In this document: piece after piece, positions 51,265 through 59,870 of the stretch
Layout: the number at the start of each line of letters is the position of its first letter
Position numbering within the stretch: position 1 is the stretch's first letter
Origin: BP-191 sp035940575
Lineage (GTDB): Bacteria; Actinomycetota; Actinomycetes; BP-191
Direction: 5' to 3'
DNA: 64,000 nucleotides
Assembly (NCBI GenBank): GCA_035940575.1
Contig: DASZER010000012.1
Location: 14,265 to 78,264, forward strand
The notes under the pieces: generated by a model
What the model was told of the DNA's origin: nothing
What the model saw: only the letters and a program-made list of their open reading frames with translations
Database searches by the model: none
Translations under genes and position numbers: made by a program

Positions 51265-52454
51265 CCGAGGCGCCCCACCCCGGGCCGCTCGCCGGCCTCC
51301 GCGTGCTCGACCTCTCCCGGCTCCTGCCCGGTGGCTACTGCACCCTCCTCCTCGCCGACCTCGGCGCCGACGTCCTCAAGGTCGAGGAGCCCGGCAAGGG
51401 CGACTACCTCCGCTGGATGCCGCCGTACGCCTCCACCGGTGAGGGCGCGATGCACCTCGCCCTCAACCGCGGCAAGCGCTCGATGACCCTCAACCTCAAG
51501 GTGTCACAGGGCCGTGATCTGCTCAGGAGGCTCGTCCGGGAGGCGGACGTGCTCGTGGAGTCGTTCCGGCCCGGGGTCATGGACCGGCTCGGAGTGGGAT
51601 GGGAGGTGCTATCGACCGAGAACCCGCGGCTGATCTACGCCGCCATCTCTGGTTACGGCGCCGACGGTCCGTACGCCGAACGCGCCGGGCACGACATCAA
51701 CTACCTCGGGTACGCCGGCGCGCTGTCGTTCAACGGCCACCCCGACACCGGTCCGTGGCAGCCGGGGCTGCAGATCGGTGATCTCGGTGGTGGCGGTCTG
51801 ACGGCGGCCGTCGCGATCCTCGCCGCGCTCCACGTGCGCGCGACGACGGGAACGGGGCAGTACTGCGACGTCTCGATGACGGACGGCGTCGTGTCGTGGC
51901 TGACGCTCGCGGCCGGAGCGTTCGCCGCGACCGGCACGCCGCCGCGCGTCGGCACGGAGACGCTCAACGGCGGGCTCGCCTGCTACGGCGTCTACCGCTG
52001 CGCCGACGGCCGCTACGTCACCGTGGGCGCGTTGGAGCCGCAGTTCTTCGCGGCGCTGTGCCGCGCGCTCGGCCTCGACGAGCTCGTGCCGTGGCACCTC
52101 GACCCGGCGCGCCAGCGCGAGCTGCGCGCGCGCCTGGAGGAGGCGTTCGCCACGCGCACACGCGACGAGTGGCTCGAGGTGCTGGTGCCCGCCGACTGCT
52201 GCGTCGGGCCCGTCAACGACCTCGCGGAGGCGTTCGCCGACCCGCAGGTCGTCGCGCGCGGCATGGTGGTGCCGCAGGCGCTCGCGGACGGCACGGCGTT
52301 CCCGCAGGTCGGGGTGGTGCCGCGGCTCGCCGCGACGCCGGGGCGCGTCGGCGGCGTCGCGTCCGCGCTCGGCGCCGACACCGACGCGGTGCTGGCCGGC
52401 CTCGGCTGCACGGCCGGCGAGGTCGCGGCGCTGCGCGAGGCGGGTGCGGTGTGA
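51261..52454 (+). CDS. CaiB/BaiF CoA-transferase family, alpha-methylacyl-CoA racemase-like
   Basis: 397 residues. LRVLDLSRLLPGGYCTLLLADLGADVLKVE begins the family. Catalytic residues of the racemase are in place: AGHDINYLGYAGAL (His), IGDLGGGGLTAAV (Asp) and VGALEPQFFAAL (Glu). So it probably epimerises 2-methylacyl-CoA esters rather than moving CoA. GTG start overlaps the zinc-ribbon gene; the stop overlaps the NYN gene. Confidence 0.88.
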   Translation: MTEAPHPGPLAGLRVLDLSRLLPGGYCTLLLADLGADVLKVEEPGKGDYLRWMPPYASTGEGAMHLALNRGKRSMTLNLKVSQGRDLLRRLVREADVLVESFRPGVMDRLGVGWEVLSTENPRLIYAAISGYGADGPYAERAGHDINYLGYAGALSFNGHPDTGPWQPGLQIGDLGGGGLTAAVAILAALHVRATTGTGQYCDVSMTDGVVSWLTLAAGAFAATGTPPRVGTETLNGGLACYGVYRCADGRYVTVGALEPQFFAALCRALGLDELVPWHLDPARQRELRARLEEAFATRTRDEWLEVLVPADCCVGPVNDLAEAFADPQVVARGMVVPQALADGTAFPQVGVVPRLAATPGRVGGVASALGADTDAVLAGLGCTAGEVAALREAGAV

Positions 52455-53842
52455 GCGACGACGCGCCCGACGCCGCCGACGCGCCCGACGCCGCCGACGC
52501 GCCCGGCGTCCCGCCCGGAGAGCCCGGCGAGCCCGGCGAGGCCGGCGAGGCGCGCGCGGTCCCGCTGCCTGACGCCGTGCGCCAGCGCGTCCTCGGCTAC
52601 GCCTCCAGCGCGCTCGGCGCCCTCGACGCCGCCGACGTGCCGGCGCCGTTGAAGCGCTTCGCGTCGTTCCAGCCCGCCAAGCGGGCCCGCCTGGCCGGGC
52701 CCGCGATCGCGGCGACGCTGGAGGCGATGCCGGCGTTCCGCCACGCCACCGCGACGGTCGCGCGCCTCACGCACCCCGAGCTCGCGCGCGCGGTCGACTC
52801 GGGGACCGCGCCGGCGGCCGCCGACCCGGTCGAGGTCGCGGCGTTCGCCTACCTGTTCCGTCCCGACGGGTGGGAGGGGATCGTCGCCCGCTGCGTCGCG
52901 ACGCTCGCCGAGTCCGCCACCGGCGCCCGCGCCGAGGAGGAGGCCGCCGAGGTCGAACGCCTCCGCGCCGACCTCGACGCCGCCCGCCGCGCCGCGAAGG
53001 CCGAGCAGGACCGCCTCCGCGCCGAGATCGCGTCGCTGAAGTCCGAGCTCGACGCCGCCCGCCGCGCGGCGCGCACCGCCGCCGACGCCGTACGCCGCGC
53101 CGAGACCGCCACCGCCGCGGCCGAGCGCGACCTCGCCGCCGCCCGCGACGCCGCCGCGCGCGACGCCGCGACCGCCGACGCGCAGGCCCGCCGCGCGCGT
53201 ACCCGCATCGCCGAGCTCGAGGCGCAGGTCGAGTCGGCGCGGCGCGCGGCACGGGACGAGCGCTCCGGCGACGTCGTACGGCTGCGCGTCCTCCTCGACG
53301 CCGTCGTCAACGCCGCCGCCGGCCTGCGCCGCGAGCTCGCCCTCCCGCCGACCACCGAGCGCCCGGCCGACCTCGTCGACGCCGGCGCCGGTCCCGCCGC
53401 GGTCGCGCGGCAGGCGCGCGGCCTCGGCCCCGGCGACGCGGCGTACCTCGACGCGCTGCTCGCCGTGCCGACCTGCCACCTCGTCGTGGACGGCTACAAC
53501 GTCACCAAGACCGGCTACCCCTCGCTGTCCCTGGAGGAGCAGCGCGCGCGGCTCGTCGCGTCCCTGCGCGCGCTGGCTGCGCGGACGGGGTGCGAGGTGA
53601 CGTGCGTGTTCGACGGCTCCAACGTCGCCGGCGCGCCGGTGCCGGGCACGCGGCAGGTCCGCGTGCACTTCACGCCGGAGGGGCGTACGGCCGACGAGGC
53701 GATCGCGACGTTCGTCGCCGCCGAGCCGCCGGGACGCCCCCTCGTCGTCGTCTCGGCCGACCGCGAGGTGCAGGACGCCGCCGAGCGCAACGGCGCCGTC
53801 GCCGTGCCGTCCGCCACCCTCCTGGCCCTGCTCACCCGCTGA
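52451..53842 (+). CDS. NYN-domain (YacP-like) predicted RNase with long coiled coil
   Basis: 463 residues. The start is a repeated Asp-Ala-Pro segment then Gly-Glu-Pro repeats, probably disordered. A helical domain (about 37-155) contains LKRFASFQPAKRARLAG. A long coiled coil (about 155-280) is rich in Ala, Arg and Glu. The C-terminal NYN domain (about 335-463) starts CHLVVDGYNVTKTGYPSLSL and includes CVFDGSNVAG, DEAIATFVAAEPP and VVVSADREVQDAA, the PIN-like acidic set. RNA cleavage is inferred from the family. The GTG overlaps the racemase stop. Confidence 0.85.
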   Translation: MSDDAPDAADAPDAADAPGVPPGEPGEPGEAGEARAVPLPDAVRQRVLGYASSALGALDAADVPAPLKRFASFQPAKRARLAGPAIAATLEAMPAFRHATATVARLTHPELARAVDSGTAPAAADPVEVAAFAYLFRPDGWEGIVARCVATLAESATGARAEEEAAEVERLRADLDAARRAAKAEQDRLRAEIASLKSELDAARRAARTAADAVRRAETATAAAERDLAAARDAAARDAATADAQARRARTRIAELEAQVESARRAARDERSGDVVRLRVLLDAVVNAAAGLRRELALPPTTERPADLVDAGAGPAAVARQARGLGPGDAAYLDALLAVPTCHLVVDGYNVTKTGYPSLSLEEQRARLVASLRALAARTGCEVTCVFDGSNVAGAPVPGTRQVRVHFTPEGRTADEAIATFVAAEPPGRPLVVVSADREVQDAAERNGAVAVPSATLLALLTR

Positions 53843-53852
53843 ACGAGGCCGT

Positions 53853-53877
53853 GCGGTCCAAGCCGCCGCCGTTTTTT
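53853..53877 (+). terminator. Weak terminator after the NYN gene
   Basis: GCGGT (53853-53857) and GCCGC (53862-53866) form a 5-bp stem with a CCAA loop, and T6 follows at 53872-53877 after CGCCG. The stem is short, but runs of six T are rare in this sequence. Confidence 0.35.
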
Positions 53878-53898
53878 GTCACAGGGGGGTCCTACGGT
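53876..53898 (+). promoter_or_regulatory. RecA-NDp/PafBC-type promoter
   Basis: TTGTCACAG, then 8 nt (GGGGGTCC), then TACGGT: the same TTGTCA...N8...TANNNT design as at 41797-41819. It would start transcription about 30 nt before the ATG of the cysteine-rich protein at 53935. Confidence 0.55.
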
Positions 53899-53934
53899 CG
53901 TCCCAGTGACCGAACCGACCTCCTGGAGGCCCCG

Positions 53935-54225
53935 ATGAGCAGCGACTACCTGCGCATCACGCCGCTGCGTTCCCTGCCCGACGACTCGGGCTGCGTGATC
54001 GACTGCGACACCTGCACGGTGCGCGGCGACGCCTGCCACGACTGCGTCGTCAGCGTCATGCTCGGCGGCCCGCCCGACGTCGTGGCCGCCGAGGAGCAGC
54101 GCGCGCTCGACGTGCTGGCGGGGGCCGGCCTCGTACCGCCCCTGCAGATGACGCCGCCGCCGGTCCCGCCGGAGGCGCACACGCCGGGCCCGCCGCAGGC
54201 GCCGGGGCCGCCTCGGCAGGGGTAG
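53935..54225 (+). CDS. Small cysteine-rich protein
   Basis: 96 residues. The centre CVIDCDTCTVRGDACHDC has five cysteines in 18 positions, and VVSVMLGG follows. The C-terminal 30 residues are Pro-rich and disordered. A CTGGAGG ribosome site precedes the ATG. Its likely promoter is of the DNA-damage type, so it may be part of that response; the family is not known to me. It stands just before the c-di-AMP riboswitch region. Confidence 0.75.
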   Translation: MSSDYLRITPLRSLPDDSGCVIDCDTCTVRGDACHDCVVSVMLGGPPDVVAAEEQRALDVLAGAGLVPPLQMTPPPVPPEAHTPGPPQAPGPPRQG

Positions 54226-54264
54226 TCCAGGAGTGCCGGCGTCACCGGGCCCGCGCCGCCGCGT

Positions 54265-54270
54265 TAGGCT
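54265..54270 (+). promoter_or_regulatory. -10 element (TAGGCT) of the c-di-AMP riboswitch transcript
   Basis: TAGGCT sits about 345 nt before the NlpC/P60 start. Transcription from here would include the whole riboswitch. The 385-bp stretch 54226-54610 holds no gene. Confidence 0.4.
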
Positions 54271-54404
54271 GGGGGACGGCTCCCGGGTCACGACGCGGTA
54301 ACGGCCGGATGACGCCTGGGCCTCGCGCCCGGTTGATCCCGGTGCGCGTCACTCGGTAGCCTCGTACCGGTTCCGTACGACTTGCCGCCCACACGGGGTG
54401 GCGG

Positions 54405-54590
54405 TGCGGGACACCGCCGAGTCCCTAGGGCGCGTCGTTCCGGCGCGCGCAGCGGGAGCCGGGGAACCAGGTTCCTCGGGGTGAATCGGGCCGAACGCCG
54501 CCCGCGGGCTCCCACCCGCGACGCGTCGCGACGCCCGTAGGGCCATCTTCCGGCCCGAACCCGTCAGCTCACCCGGTAGGCGGTCGTGGA
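54405..54590 (+). promoter_or_regulatory. c-di-AMP (ydaO-yuaA) riboswitch
   Basis: Core ydaO strings appear in order: GCCGAGTCCC near 54415, GGAGCCGGGGAACC (54455-54468), GGGGTGAATC (54478-54487), GGGCCGAAC and, at the 3' side, CCCGAACCCGTCAGCTCACC ending GGTAGGC by about 54581. It lies upstream of an NlpC/P60 cell-wall hydrolase, the usual actinobacterial target. High c-di-AMP would lower expression. Confidence 0.85.
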
Positions 54591-54610
54591 AGAAACGGAG
54601 AGCCGCCGTC

Positions 54611-55720
54611 TTGGCGACCCCCAGCACGGCCCGTACGGCCCGCACCGCCCACACTCCCCGCACCAGCAGCGCCGCCCGCCTTCCCCGGAGCCTGACCCGG
54701 GGTCCCGCCGTGCTGCTCGCGCTGCTGCTCGCGCTGGCCGGACTCGTCGTCGTGCCCGCCGCGAACGTCGGCGCCGAGCCGCCGGTCTCCCCGGCCGCCG
54801 CGCGCCGCGAGCTGGCGCGCATCGACGCCGAGGTCGACAACGCCGTCGAGGAGTACAACGAGGCGCGCATCGACCTCGCGAAGGCGCAGCGCCACGCCGC
54901 CGCCGTCCAGGGCCGCGTCGAGCGCGCCGAGGCCGCGCTGGCCGCGCACCGCCGCCGCATGGGCGGGTTCATCTCGGCCGCGTACAAGTCGGGCGGCATC
55001 GACTCGTTCGTGACGCTGATGACCGAGGCGGAGCCGACGACGTTCCTCGACCAGGCCGCCGCGCTCGACCAGATCGCGCGCGACCAGGCCGGCCAGCTCC
55101 GCGAGCTCAAGGCCGCCGCCCGGCGCCTGCGCGCGCAGCAGGAGGAGGCGAAGGCCGCCGTCGAGGCGACCAAGGCGGTCGAGCGCCGCATGGCCGCCGC
55201 GCGCGCCAACGTCGAGTCCCGCCTGGCCCGCCAGCAGCAGCTCCTCGACATCGTCGAGTCCCGCGCCGCCCGCGACGCCCGCGCCGCGCGCGACGCGGCG
55301 GCGGCCCGCCGCCAGCGCGCGAGCCGCTCGTCGTCGAGCACCGGCCGCGCGTACTCCGGCACGGCCTCGGGCCGCGCCAGGATCGCCGTCGCCGAGGCGT
55401 ACCGCCAGCTCGGCAAGCCGTACCGCTGGGGCGCGTCGGGCCCGAACTCGTTCGACTGCTCCGGCCTCACGATGTGGGTCTGGGGGAAGGCGGGCGTGTC
55501 GCTGCCGCACTCGAGCCGCGCGCAGATCGGCTACGGCCGCCGCGTCTCCAAGAGCGAGCTGCTCCCGGGCGACCTCGTCTTCTTCGGCAGCCCGATCCAC
55601 CACGTGGGCATCTACGTCGGCAACGGCCAGTACATCGCCGCGCCGCACACGGGCGACGTGGTCGGCTTCCGCAACGTCAACCGCGGCGACTGGGCGGGCG
55701 CGACGCGCCTCGCCGGGTAG
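54611..55720 (+). CDS. Secreted NlpC/P60 peptidoglycan endopeptidase (RipA-like)
   Basis: 369 residues. An N-terminal signal (VLLALLLALAGLVVVPA) is followed by a long coiled coil (about 60-225: RRELARIDAEVDNAVEEYNE). The C-terminal NlpC/P60 domain (about 255-369) has Cys283 in FDCSGLT and His330/His331 in HHVGIYVG. It cleaves peptide stems in the wall, with the coiled coil as an autoinhibitory or partner part. Start TTG at 54611 is the only reasonable one; the GGAGAG site is 13 nt away, so initiation may be weak. Expression is set by the c-di-AMP riboswitch. Confidence 0.9.
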   Translation: MATPSTARTARTAHTPRTSSAARLPRSLTRGPAVLLALLLALAGLVVVPAANVGAEPPVSPAAARRELARIDAEVDNAVEEYNEARIDLAKAQRHAAAVQGRVERAEAALAAHRRRMGGFISAAYKSGGIDSFVTLMTEAEPTTFLDQAAALDQIARDQAGQLRELKAAARRLRAQQEEAKAAVEATKAVERRMAAARANVESRLARQQQLLDIVESRAARDARAARDAAAARRQRASRSSSSTGRAYSGTASGRARIAVAEAYRQLGKPYRWGASGPNSFDCSGLTMWVWGKAGVSLPHSSRAQIGYGRRVSKSELLPGDLVFFGSPIHHVGIYVGNGQYIAAPHTGDVVGFRNVNRGDWAGATRLAG

Positions 55721-55735
55721 CCGGTACGGCACGAG

Positions 55736-55760
55736 GGCGGCGCGGCACCGCCGCGTCGCC
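55736..55760 (+). terminator. Intrinsic terminator after the NlpC/P60 gene
   Basis: GGCGGCGCGG (55736-55745) pairs with CCGCGTCGCC (55751-55760) over 10 bp including one G-U, with a CACCG loop, followed by TTGT. It lies 16 nt past the stop. Confidence 0.55.
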
Positions 55761-55847
55761 TTGTCGGAGGCACGCGCGGCGGGGGATCATGCCGTCGCCG
55801 GAACGTCGTGTGCCGGCACCATCCGGCGAACGTGAGGGCGAGGGGTC

Positions 55848-56540
55848 GTGCGCGAGCTCCACGTCGTCGCGCTCAGCTCCGACGGCAAGCACCTGATCGT
55901 CACGCCGACCAAGGGGTCGCTGCGCGGCGCGTACCTGATCCCGGTCAACGCCCGCCTCCGCAAGGCGCTCAACGGCGAGCTCAACCCGAAGCCCAAGCCC
56001 GCCCCCGCCGAGCCCGACGAGGCGGCGCAGGCCGCGCAGGCCGCGCAGGCCGACGCCAGGGCCGCCAAGCCCGCCGCCGAGAGCCGCCTCACCCCGCGCG
56101 AGATCCAGGCGCGGCTGCGGGCAGGCCACACGCCCGAACGCGTCGCCCGCGCCGCCGGAGTCCCGGTGGACCGGATCACGCGCTTCCAGGGACCCGTCCT
56201 GTCCGAACGCGCGCTCGTCCTCGACGCCGCCCGCGACGCCACCCTCTCCCGCGCCCGGCGCGGCGACAGCGCCGCGCCGCTCGGCGCGAGCGTCACCGCG
56301 AACCTCGCCGCCAAGGGCCTCGCCGCCGACCAGGCCGACTGGACCGCGTCCCGCCGCGCCGACGGCGCGTGGGTCGTCGCCCTCACCGTCGCGGGCCGCA
56401 CCAAGGCGCGCCGCGCCGAGTGGTGCTGGGACCCGCGCACCCGCAGCCTCACGGCGCTCGACGCGTACGCCGCCCTCCTCGGCTTCGTCGACAAGCCCGT
56501 GAAGCCCGCCCGCAAGGCGCCGGCCAAGAAGGCGCGATGA
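55848..56540 (+). CDS. sepH: SepH (DUF3071) cell-division protein
   Basis: 230 residues. MRELHVVALSSDGKHLIV starts the DUF3071 region. TPREIQARLRAGHTPERVARAAGVPVDRITRF is a helix-turn-helix-like unit, then RAEWCWDPRTRSLTALDAYAALLGF. SepH binds FtsZ and promotes its assembly at the septum in actinobacteria. Start GTG at 55848 after AGGGCGAGGGG. A basic Lys/Ala tail (PARKAPAKKAR) closes it. It begins a five-gene overlapping run with cell-surface proteins. Confidence 0.88.
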   Translation: MRELHVVALSSDGKHLIVTPTKGSLRGAYLIPVNARLRKALNGELNPKPKPAPAEPDEAAQAAQAAQADARAAKPAAESRLTPREIQARLRAGHTPERVARAAGVPVDRITRFQGPVLSERALVLDAARDATLSRARRGDSAAPLGASVTANLAAKGLAADQADWTASRRADGAWVVALTVAGRTKARRAEWCWDPRTRSLTALDAYAALLGFVDKPVKPARKAPAKKAR

Positions 56541-57256
56541 GCCGCGGCGCCACCCGCGCGGCCGTCCTCGCGGTCGCGCTCGCGCTCGTCGCCCCCGCCT
56601 GCACCAAGGGCGACGCGCCGCCGCCGAAGCAGGTCGTGGAGACGCGGTTCCTCGACCGCCTCTCCGGCGCGATCAAGGCGGTCAACGACGCCCGCGGCCG
56701 CCTGGCGACGGACGGCAACGTCCTCGGCGCCGCCGCCCAGGCACTCGACGACGTCGACGAGGTGGCGGTGAACGGCGACAGGGCCGCCGCGCGCAAGCGC
56801 AGGCCCGCCGCCGCCAAGGCGGTCCAGGCCGCCGCGCCGATCGCGCGCAGGCTCAACGATCACGTGCGCGCGTACGAGCGCGCCGTCGCCGCCCTCGACG
56901 CGGCCGAGGCGCCGGGCCTGACGCGCGAGCAGCTCGCCGCGCTCGGCGACGCCGTGCAGGCCGGGCGCGGCGAGGTCACCGAGCTCAAGCGCTACGCCGC
57001 CGCCGTCGCGTCGGCCTGGCCGCGCTACGAGAAGCTCGACGCCGACCAGAAGCTCTGGGTCGCCCGCGCCTCCAACGGCTGGTACCGCACGCAGAACGAG
57101 TCCGCCGGCGCCTACGTCGTCCTCACCGAGCGGCAGAGGCTCGCGACGGCGCGGCGCACGTTCGCCACCGCCGACGCCCGCCGCGTCGGCACCGCGCGGA
57201 CCACGGCCGCGACGTACGACAGGGTGCGCGCGGTGCTCGCGTCGCTCCTGCCGTGA
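56537..57256 (+). CDS. Exported helical protein, possible lipoprotein
   Basis: 239 residues. N-terminal signal LAVALALVAPACTKG, with Cys near 22, could be a lipobox, though APAC is non-standard. The rest is helical with repeated Ala/Arg (VNDARGRLATDGNVLGAAAQAL, VQAAAPIARRLNDHVRAYE, WPRYEKLDADQKLWVARASNGWY). Its start overlaps the sepH stop (ATGA), and its stop overlaps the protease gene. No family is recognised. Confidence 0.65.
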   Translation: MSRGATRAAVLAVALALVAPACTKGDAPPPKQVVETRFLDRLSGAIKAVNDARGRLATDGNVLGAAAQALDDVDEVAVNGDRAAARKRRPAAAKAVQAAAPIARRLNDHVRAYERAVAALDAAEAPGLTREQLAALGDAVQAGRGEVTELKRYAAAVASAWPRYEKLDADQKLWVARASNGWYRTQNESAGAYVVLTERQRLATARRTFATADARRVGTARTTAATYDRVRAVLASLLP

Positions 57257-58620
57257 CCGACCGTACGATCGCGGGCGTGCAGCCCGGCGGAGAGGCCGAG
57301 GCCGGCCGGCCCCGCCGCCCCGCCTGGCTGAAGGCGGCGGTCGGCGCGTTCCTCGCGTTCGAGCTCGTCGCGGCGGCCGTCCTGCTCGGCGGCAAGGACA
57401 GGACCGACGGCACCGCCCCGCCCGCACCCCGCCCCGCCGCCGCCCGCCCCCGCGCCGAGGCGCCGCGCGCGGACGCCGTACGCGAGCGCGCCGACGCGGT
57501 CCGCCGCCTCCTCGACACCCGCGCCCGCGCGATCACGCGGCGGGACCGGCACACGTTCGCGCGCACGCTGGACCGGACGAGGCCGCGGTTCGTGCAGAGC
57601 CAGCTCGCGATGTTCGACGCGCTCGCCGCCGTGCCGGTCTCGGCCTGGCACTACGACCTGCACGACGACGGCGACGTGACGCCGACGACGTACGGCGTCG
57701 AGGCGTGGGCGCCGCGCGTGACGCTGCGGTACCGGCTCACCGGCTTCGACGACGAGCCGCCCGCGGTGCCGCAGTTCTTCACGTTCACCCGCCGCGACGG
57801 CGGCTGGGTGACGGCCAGCGACAGCGACTACGACACCGACCCGCACCGGCGGACCGGGCGCGAGCTCTGGGACTTCGGCCCGGTCGCGGTCGCGCGCGGG
57901 AGCCGTTCGCTCGTCCTCGGCCGCCCAGGCCAGGCGACGCTGCTGCGCGACGTCGCGCGGCTCGCCGACGCCGCCGTCCCGCGCGTCACCAAGGTCTGGG
58001 GCACCCGCTGGTCGCAGCGCGTCGTGATCCTCGTGCCGTCGAGCCAGCGCGAGGTCTCGCGGATCCTCGGCGACGACACCGACCTCAGCCGCATCGCGGC
58101 GGTCGCGGTCGCGGAGCTGCCTGGCGACACCGGCGAGCGCGCCGTCGGCAACCGGATCATCGTCAACCCGCAGACGTTCCGCCGCCTCGGCACCAACGGC
58201 CGCCGCGTCGTCCTCACCCACGAGACGGCCCACGTCGCCACCCGCGACGCGAGCCGCCCCGGCATCCCGACCTGGCTGGTCGAGGGCTTCGCCGACTACG
58301 TCGGCTACCTCGGCACGGGGCTGTCGCCGCGCGCGATCTGCCAGGAGCTCGCCGCCGACGTCCGCGCCGGGCGGGCGCCCGTCAACCTCCCCGCCGACGA
58401 CGCCTTCTCCGGCGCCAACGACCACCTCGCGCAGGCGTACGAGTCGTCCTGGCTCGCCGTGCGCATGATCGCCGAGCGCGTCGGCGAGCAGGGCCTCGTC
58501 CGCTTCTACGACGCCGCCGGCCGCGACGGCGCCGAGACCGCGATGCGCGAGGCGCTCGGCACGACGCCCGACACGTTCGTCCGCGCGTGGCGTAACTACC
58601 TGCGGACCACCCTCGGATGA
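57253..58620 (+). CDS. Membrane-anchored MA-clan metalloprotease, paralogue of 26196
   Basis: 455 residues. One membrane helix near the N-terminus (WLKAAVGAFLAFELVAAAVL). A region resembling the 26196 protein follows (HTFARTLDRTRPRFVQSQ). HETAH (His323) and the later WLVEGFADYVGYLG (Glu) form the zinc site. The upstream blocks RVVILVPSSQREVSRIL and NRIIVNPQTF also match the paralogue (RTVVILPANHEELQYLL; TRVVINPENF). It lacks the paralogue's extra C-terminal part. Start GTG at 57253 overlaps the preceding stop; M48 protease follows directly. Confidence 0.75.
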   Translation: MTDRTIAGVQPGGEAEAGRPRRPAWLKAAVGAFLAFELVAAAVLLGGKDRTDGTAPPAPRPAAARPRAEAPRADAVRERADAVRRLLDTRARAITRRDRHTFARTLDRTRPRFVQSQLAMFDALAAVPVSAWHYDLHDDGDVTPTTYGVEAWAPRVTLRYRLTGFDDEPPAVPQFFTFTRRDGGWVTASDSDYDTDPHRRTGRELWDFGPVAVARGSRSLVLGRPGQATLLRDVARLADAAVPRVTKVWGTRWSQRVVILVPSSQREVSRILGDDTDLSRIAAVAVAELPGDTGERAVGNRIIVNPQTFRRLGTNGRRVVLTHETAHVATRDASRPGIPTWLVEGFADYVGYLGTGLSPRAICQELAADVRAGRAPVNLPADDAFSGANDHLAQAYESSWLAVRMIAERVGEQGLVRFYDAAGRDGAETAMREALGTTPDTFVRAWRNYLRTTLG

Positions 58621-59870
58621 GCCGCACGCCCGCGCTCGTCGCGTTCCTCGTCCTCGGCGGCCTGCTCGTCGTGGTCATCGCGCTCACGACGCCGTGGAGC
58701 CCGCTCGGTGCCGGCGCGCCGCACGTCCCCGTCGACCCCGCCCGCGACTTCACGCCCGAGCAGGTCGCGCGCGAGGTGGCGTTCCACCGCGCGCTGCGCC
58801 CGGCCGCGTACGCGTCGCTGTTCCTCGGCCTCGCGGTCGCGGGCGCCCTGGGCCTCACCCGGACGGGAGCGCGGCTGGTCGAGCGCGTGCCCGGCCCGTG
58901 GCCGGTCAAGGCCGCGGGCGGCGCGCTCGCCCTCGCGCTCGTCCCGACGCTGCTCACCCTGCCGCTGTCGGCGCGGGCCGAGGTCGTGCTGCGCCGCTAC
59001 GACCTGTCGACGCGAACGTGGGGCGGCTGGCTCGGCGACCAGGCGAGGTCCGCGCTCGTCGGAGGCGTGATCCTCGTCGTCGCGACGACCGGCCTGGTCG
59101 CGCTCGCGCGCAAGGCGCCGGCCACCTGGTGGGCGTGGGGCGGCGTCGGCGCCGCCGTCCTCGTCGCGCTCGTCAGCTACGTCTACCCGGTCGCCGTCGA
59201 GCCGCTGTTCAACGACTTCCGTCCGCTCGCGCAGGAGCCGTTGCGCTCGCGCCTGCTCGACCTCGCCGAGCGCGACGGCATCGAGGTGGACGACGTGCTC
59301 GTCGCCGACGCGTCGCGGCGCACCACCGCCCTCAACGCCTACGTCTCCGGCTACGGCTCGACCCGCCGCATCGTCGTCTACGACACGCTGCTCGCGAAGG
59401 GCAGCGACGACGAGGTCGCGCTCGTCGTCGCGCACGAGCTCGGCCACGTGAAGAACGACGACGTCCGCAACGGCACCCTCGTCGGCGCGCTCGGCGCCGC
59501 GGCGGCCGTAGCCGGCCTGTTCCTGCTCCTCACGAGCCCCAGGGTCCTGGCACGCGCGGGCGCGGACGGCGCCGGCGACCCGCGCGTCCTCGGCCTCGTC
59601 GTCTTCGCGATCGCCGCGACCGGCTTCCTCACCAGCCCGGTCCAGAGCCTCGTCTCGCGCCGCGTCGAGGCGCGCGCCGACGTGCACTCGATCGACCTGA
59701 CCGGCGACCTCGACGCGTTCGTCGAGTCGGAGAAGACCCTCGCCGTCACGAACCTCTCCGACCTCGACCCGCACCCGCTCGCGTACGCGTGGTTCGCCTC
59801 GCACCCGACGAGCCCCGAACGCCTCGCCCTCGCCCGCGCGCGCGCCCTCCAGCGCGAGGAGCGGCCGTGA
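58617..59870 (+). CDS. M48 (Ste24/CAAX-type) membrane metalloprotease
   Basis: 417 residues. Several helices (ALVAFLVLGGLLVVVIAL, AAYASLFLGLAVAGALGL, ALVGGVILVVATTGLVAL) are followed by the catalytic HELGH (His273) and EARADVHS (third ligand). FNDFRPLAQEPL and the STRRIVVYDTLL active-site strand are Ste24-like. It probably cleaves membrane proteins or prenylated substrates in the envelope. ATG overlaps the preceding stop (ATGA). Confidence 0.88.
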   Translation: MSRTPALVAFLVLGGLLVVVIALTTPWSPLGAGAPHVPVDPARDFTPEQVAREVAFHRALRPAAYASLFLGLAVAGALGLTRTGARLVERVPGPWPVKAAGGALALALVPTLLTLPLSARAEVVLRRYDLSTRTWGGWLGDQARSALVGGVILVVATTGLVALARKAPATWWAWGGVGAAVLVALVSYVYPVAVEPLFNDFRPLAQEPLRSRLLDLAERDGIEVDDVLVADASRRTTALNAYVSGYGSTRRIVVYDTLLAKGSDDEVALVVAHELGHVKNDDVRNGTLVGALGAAAAVAGLFLLLTSPRVLARAGADGAGDPRVLGLVVFAIAATGFLTSPVQSLVSRRVEARADVHSIDLTGDLDAFVESEKTLAVTNLSDLDPHPLAYAWFASHPTSPERLALARARALQREERP

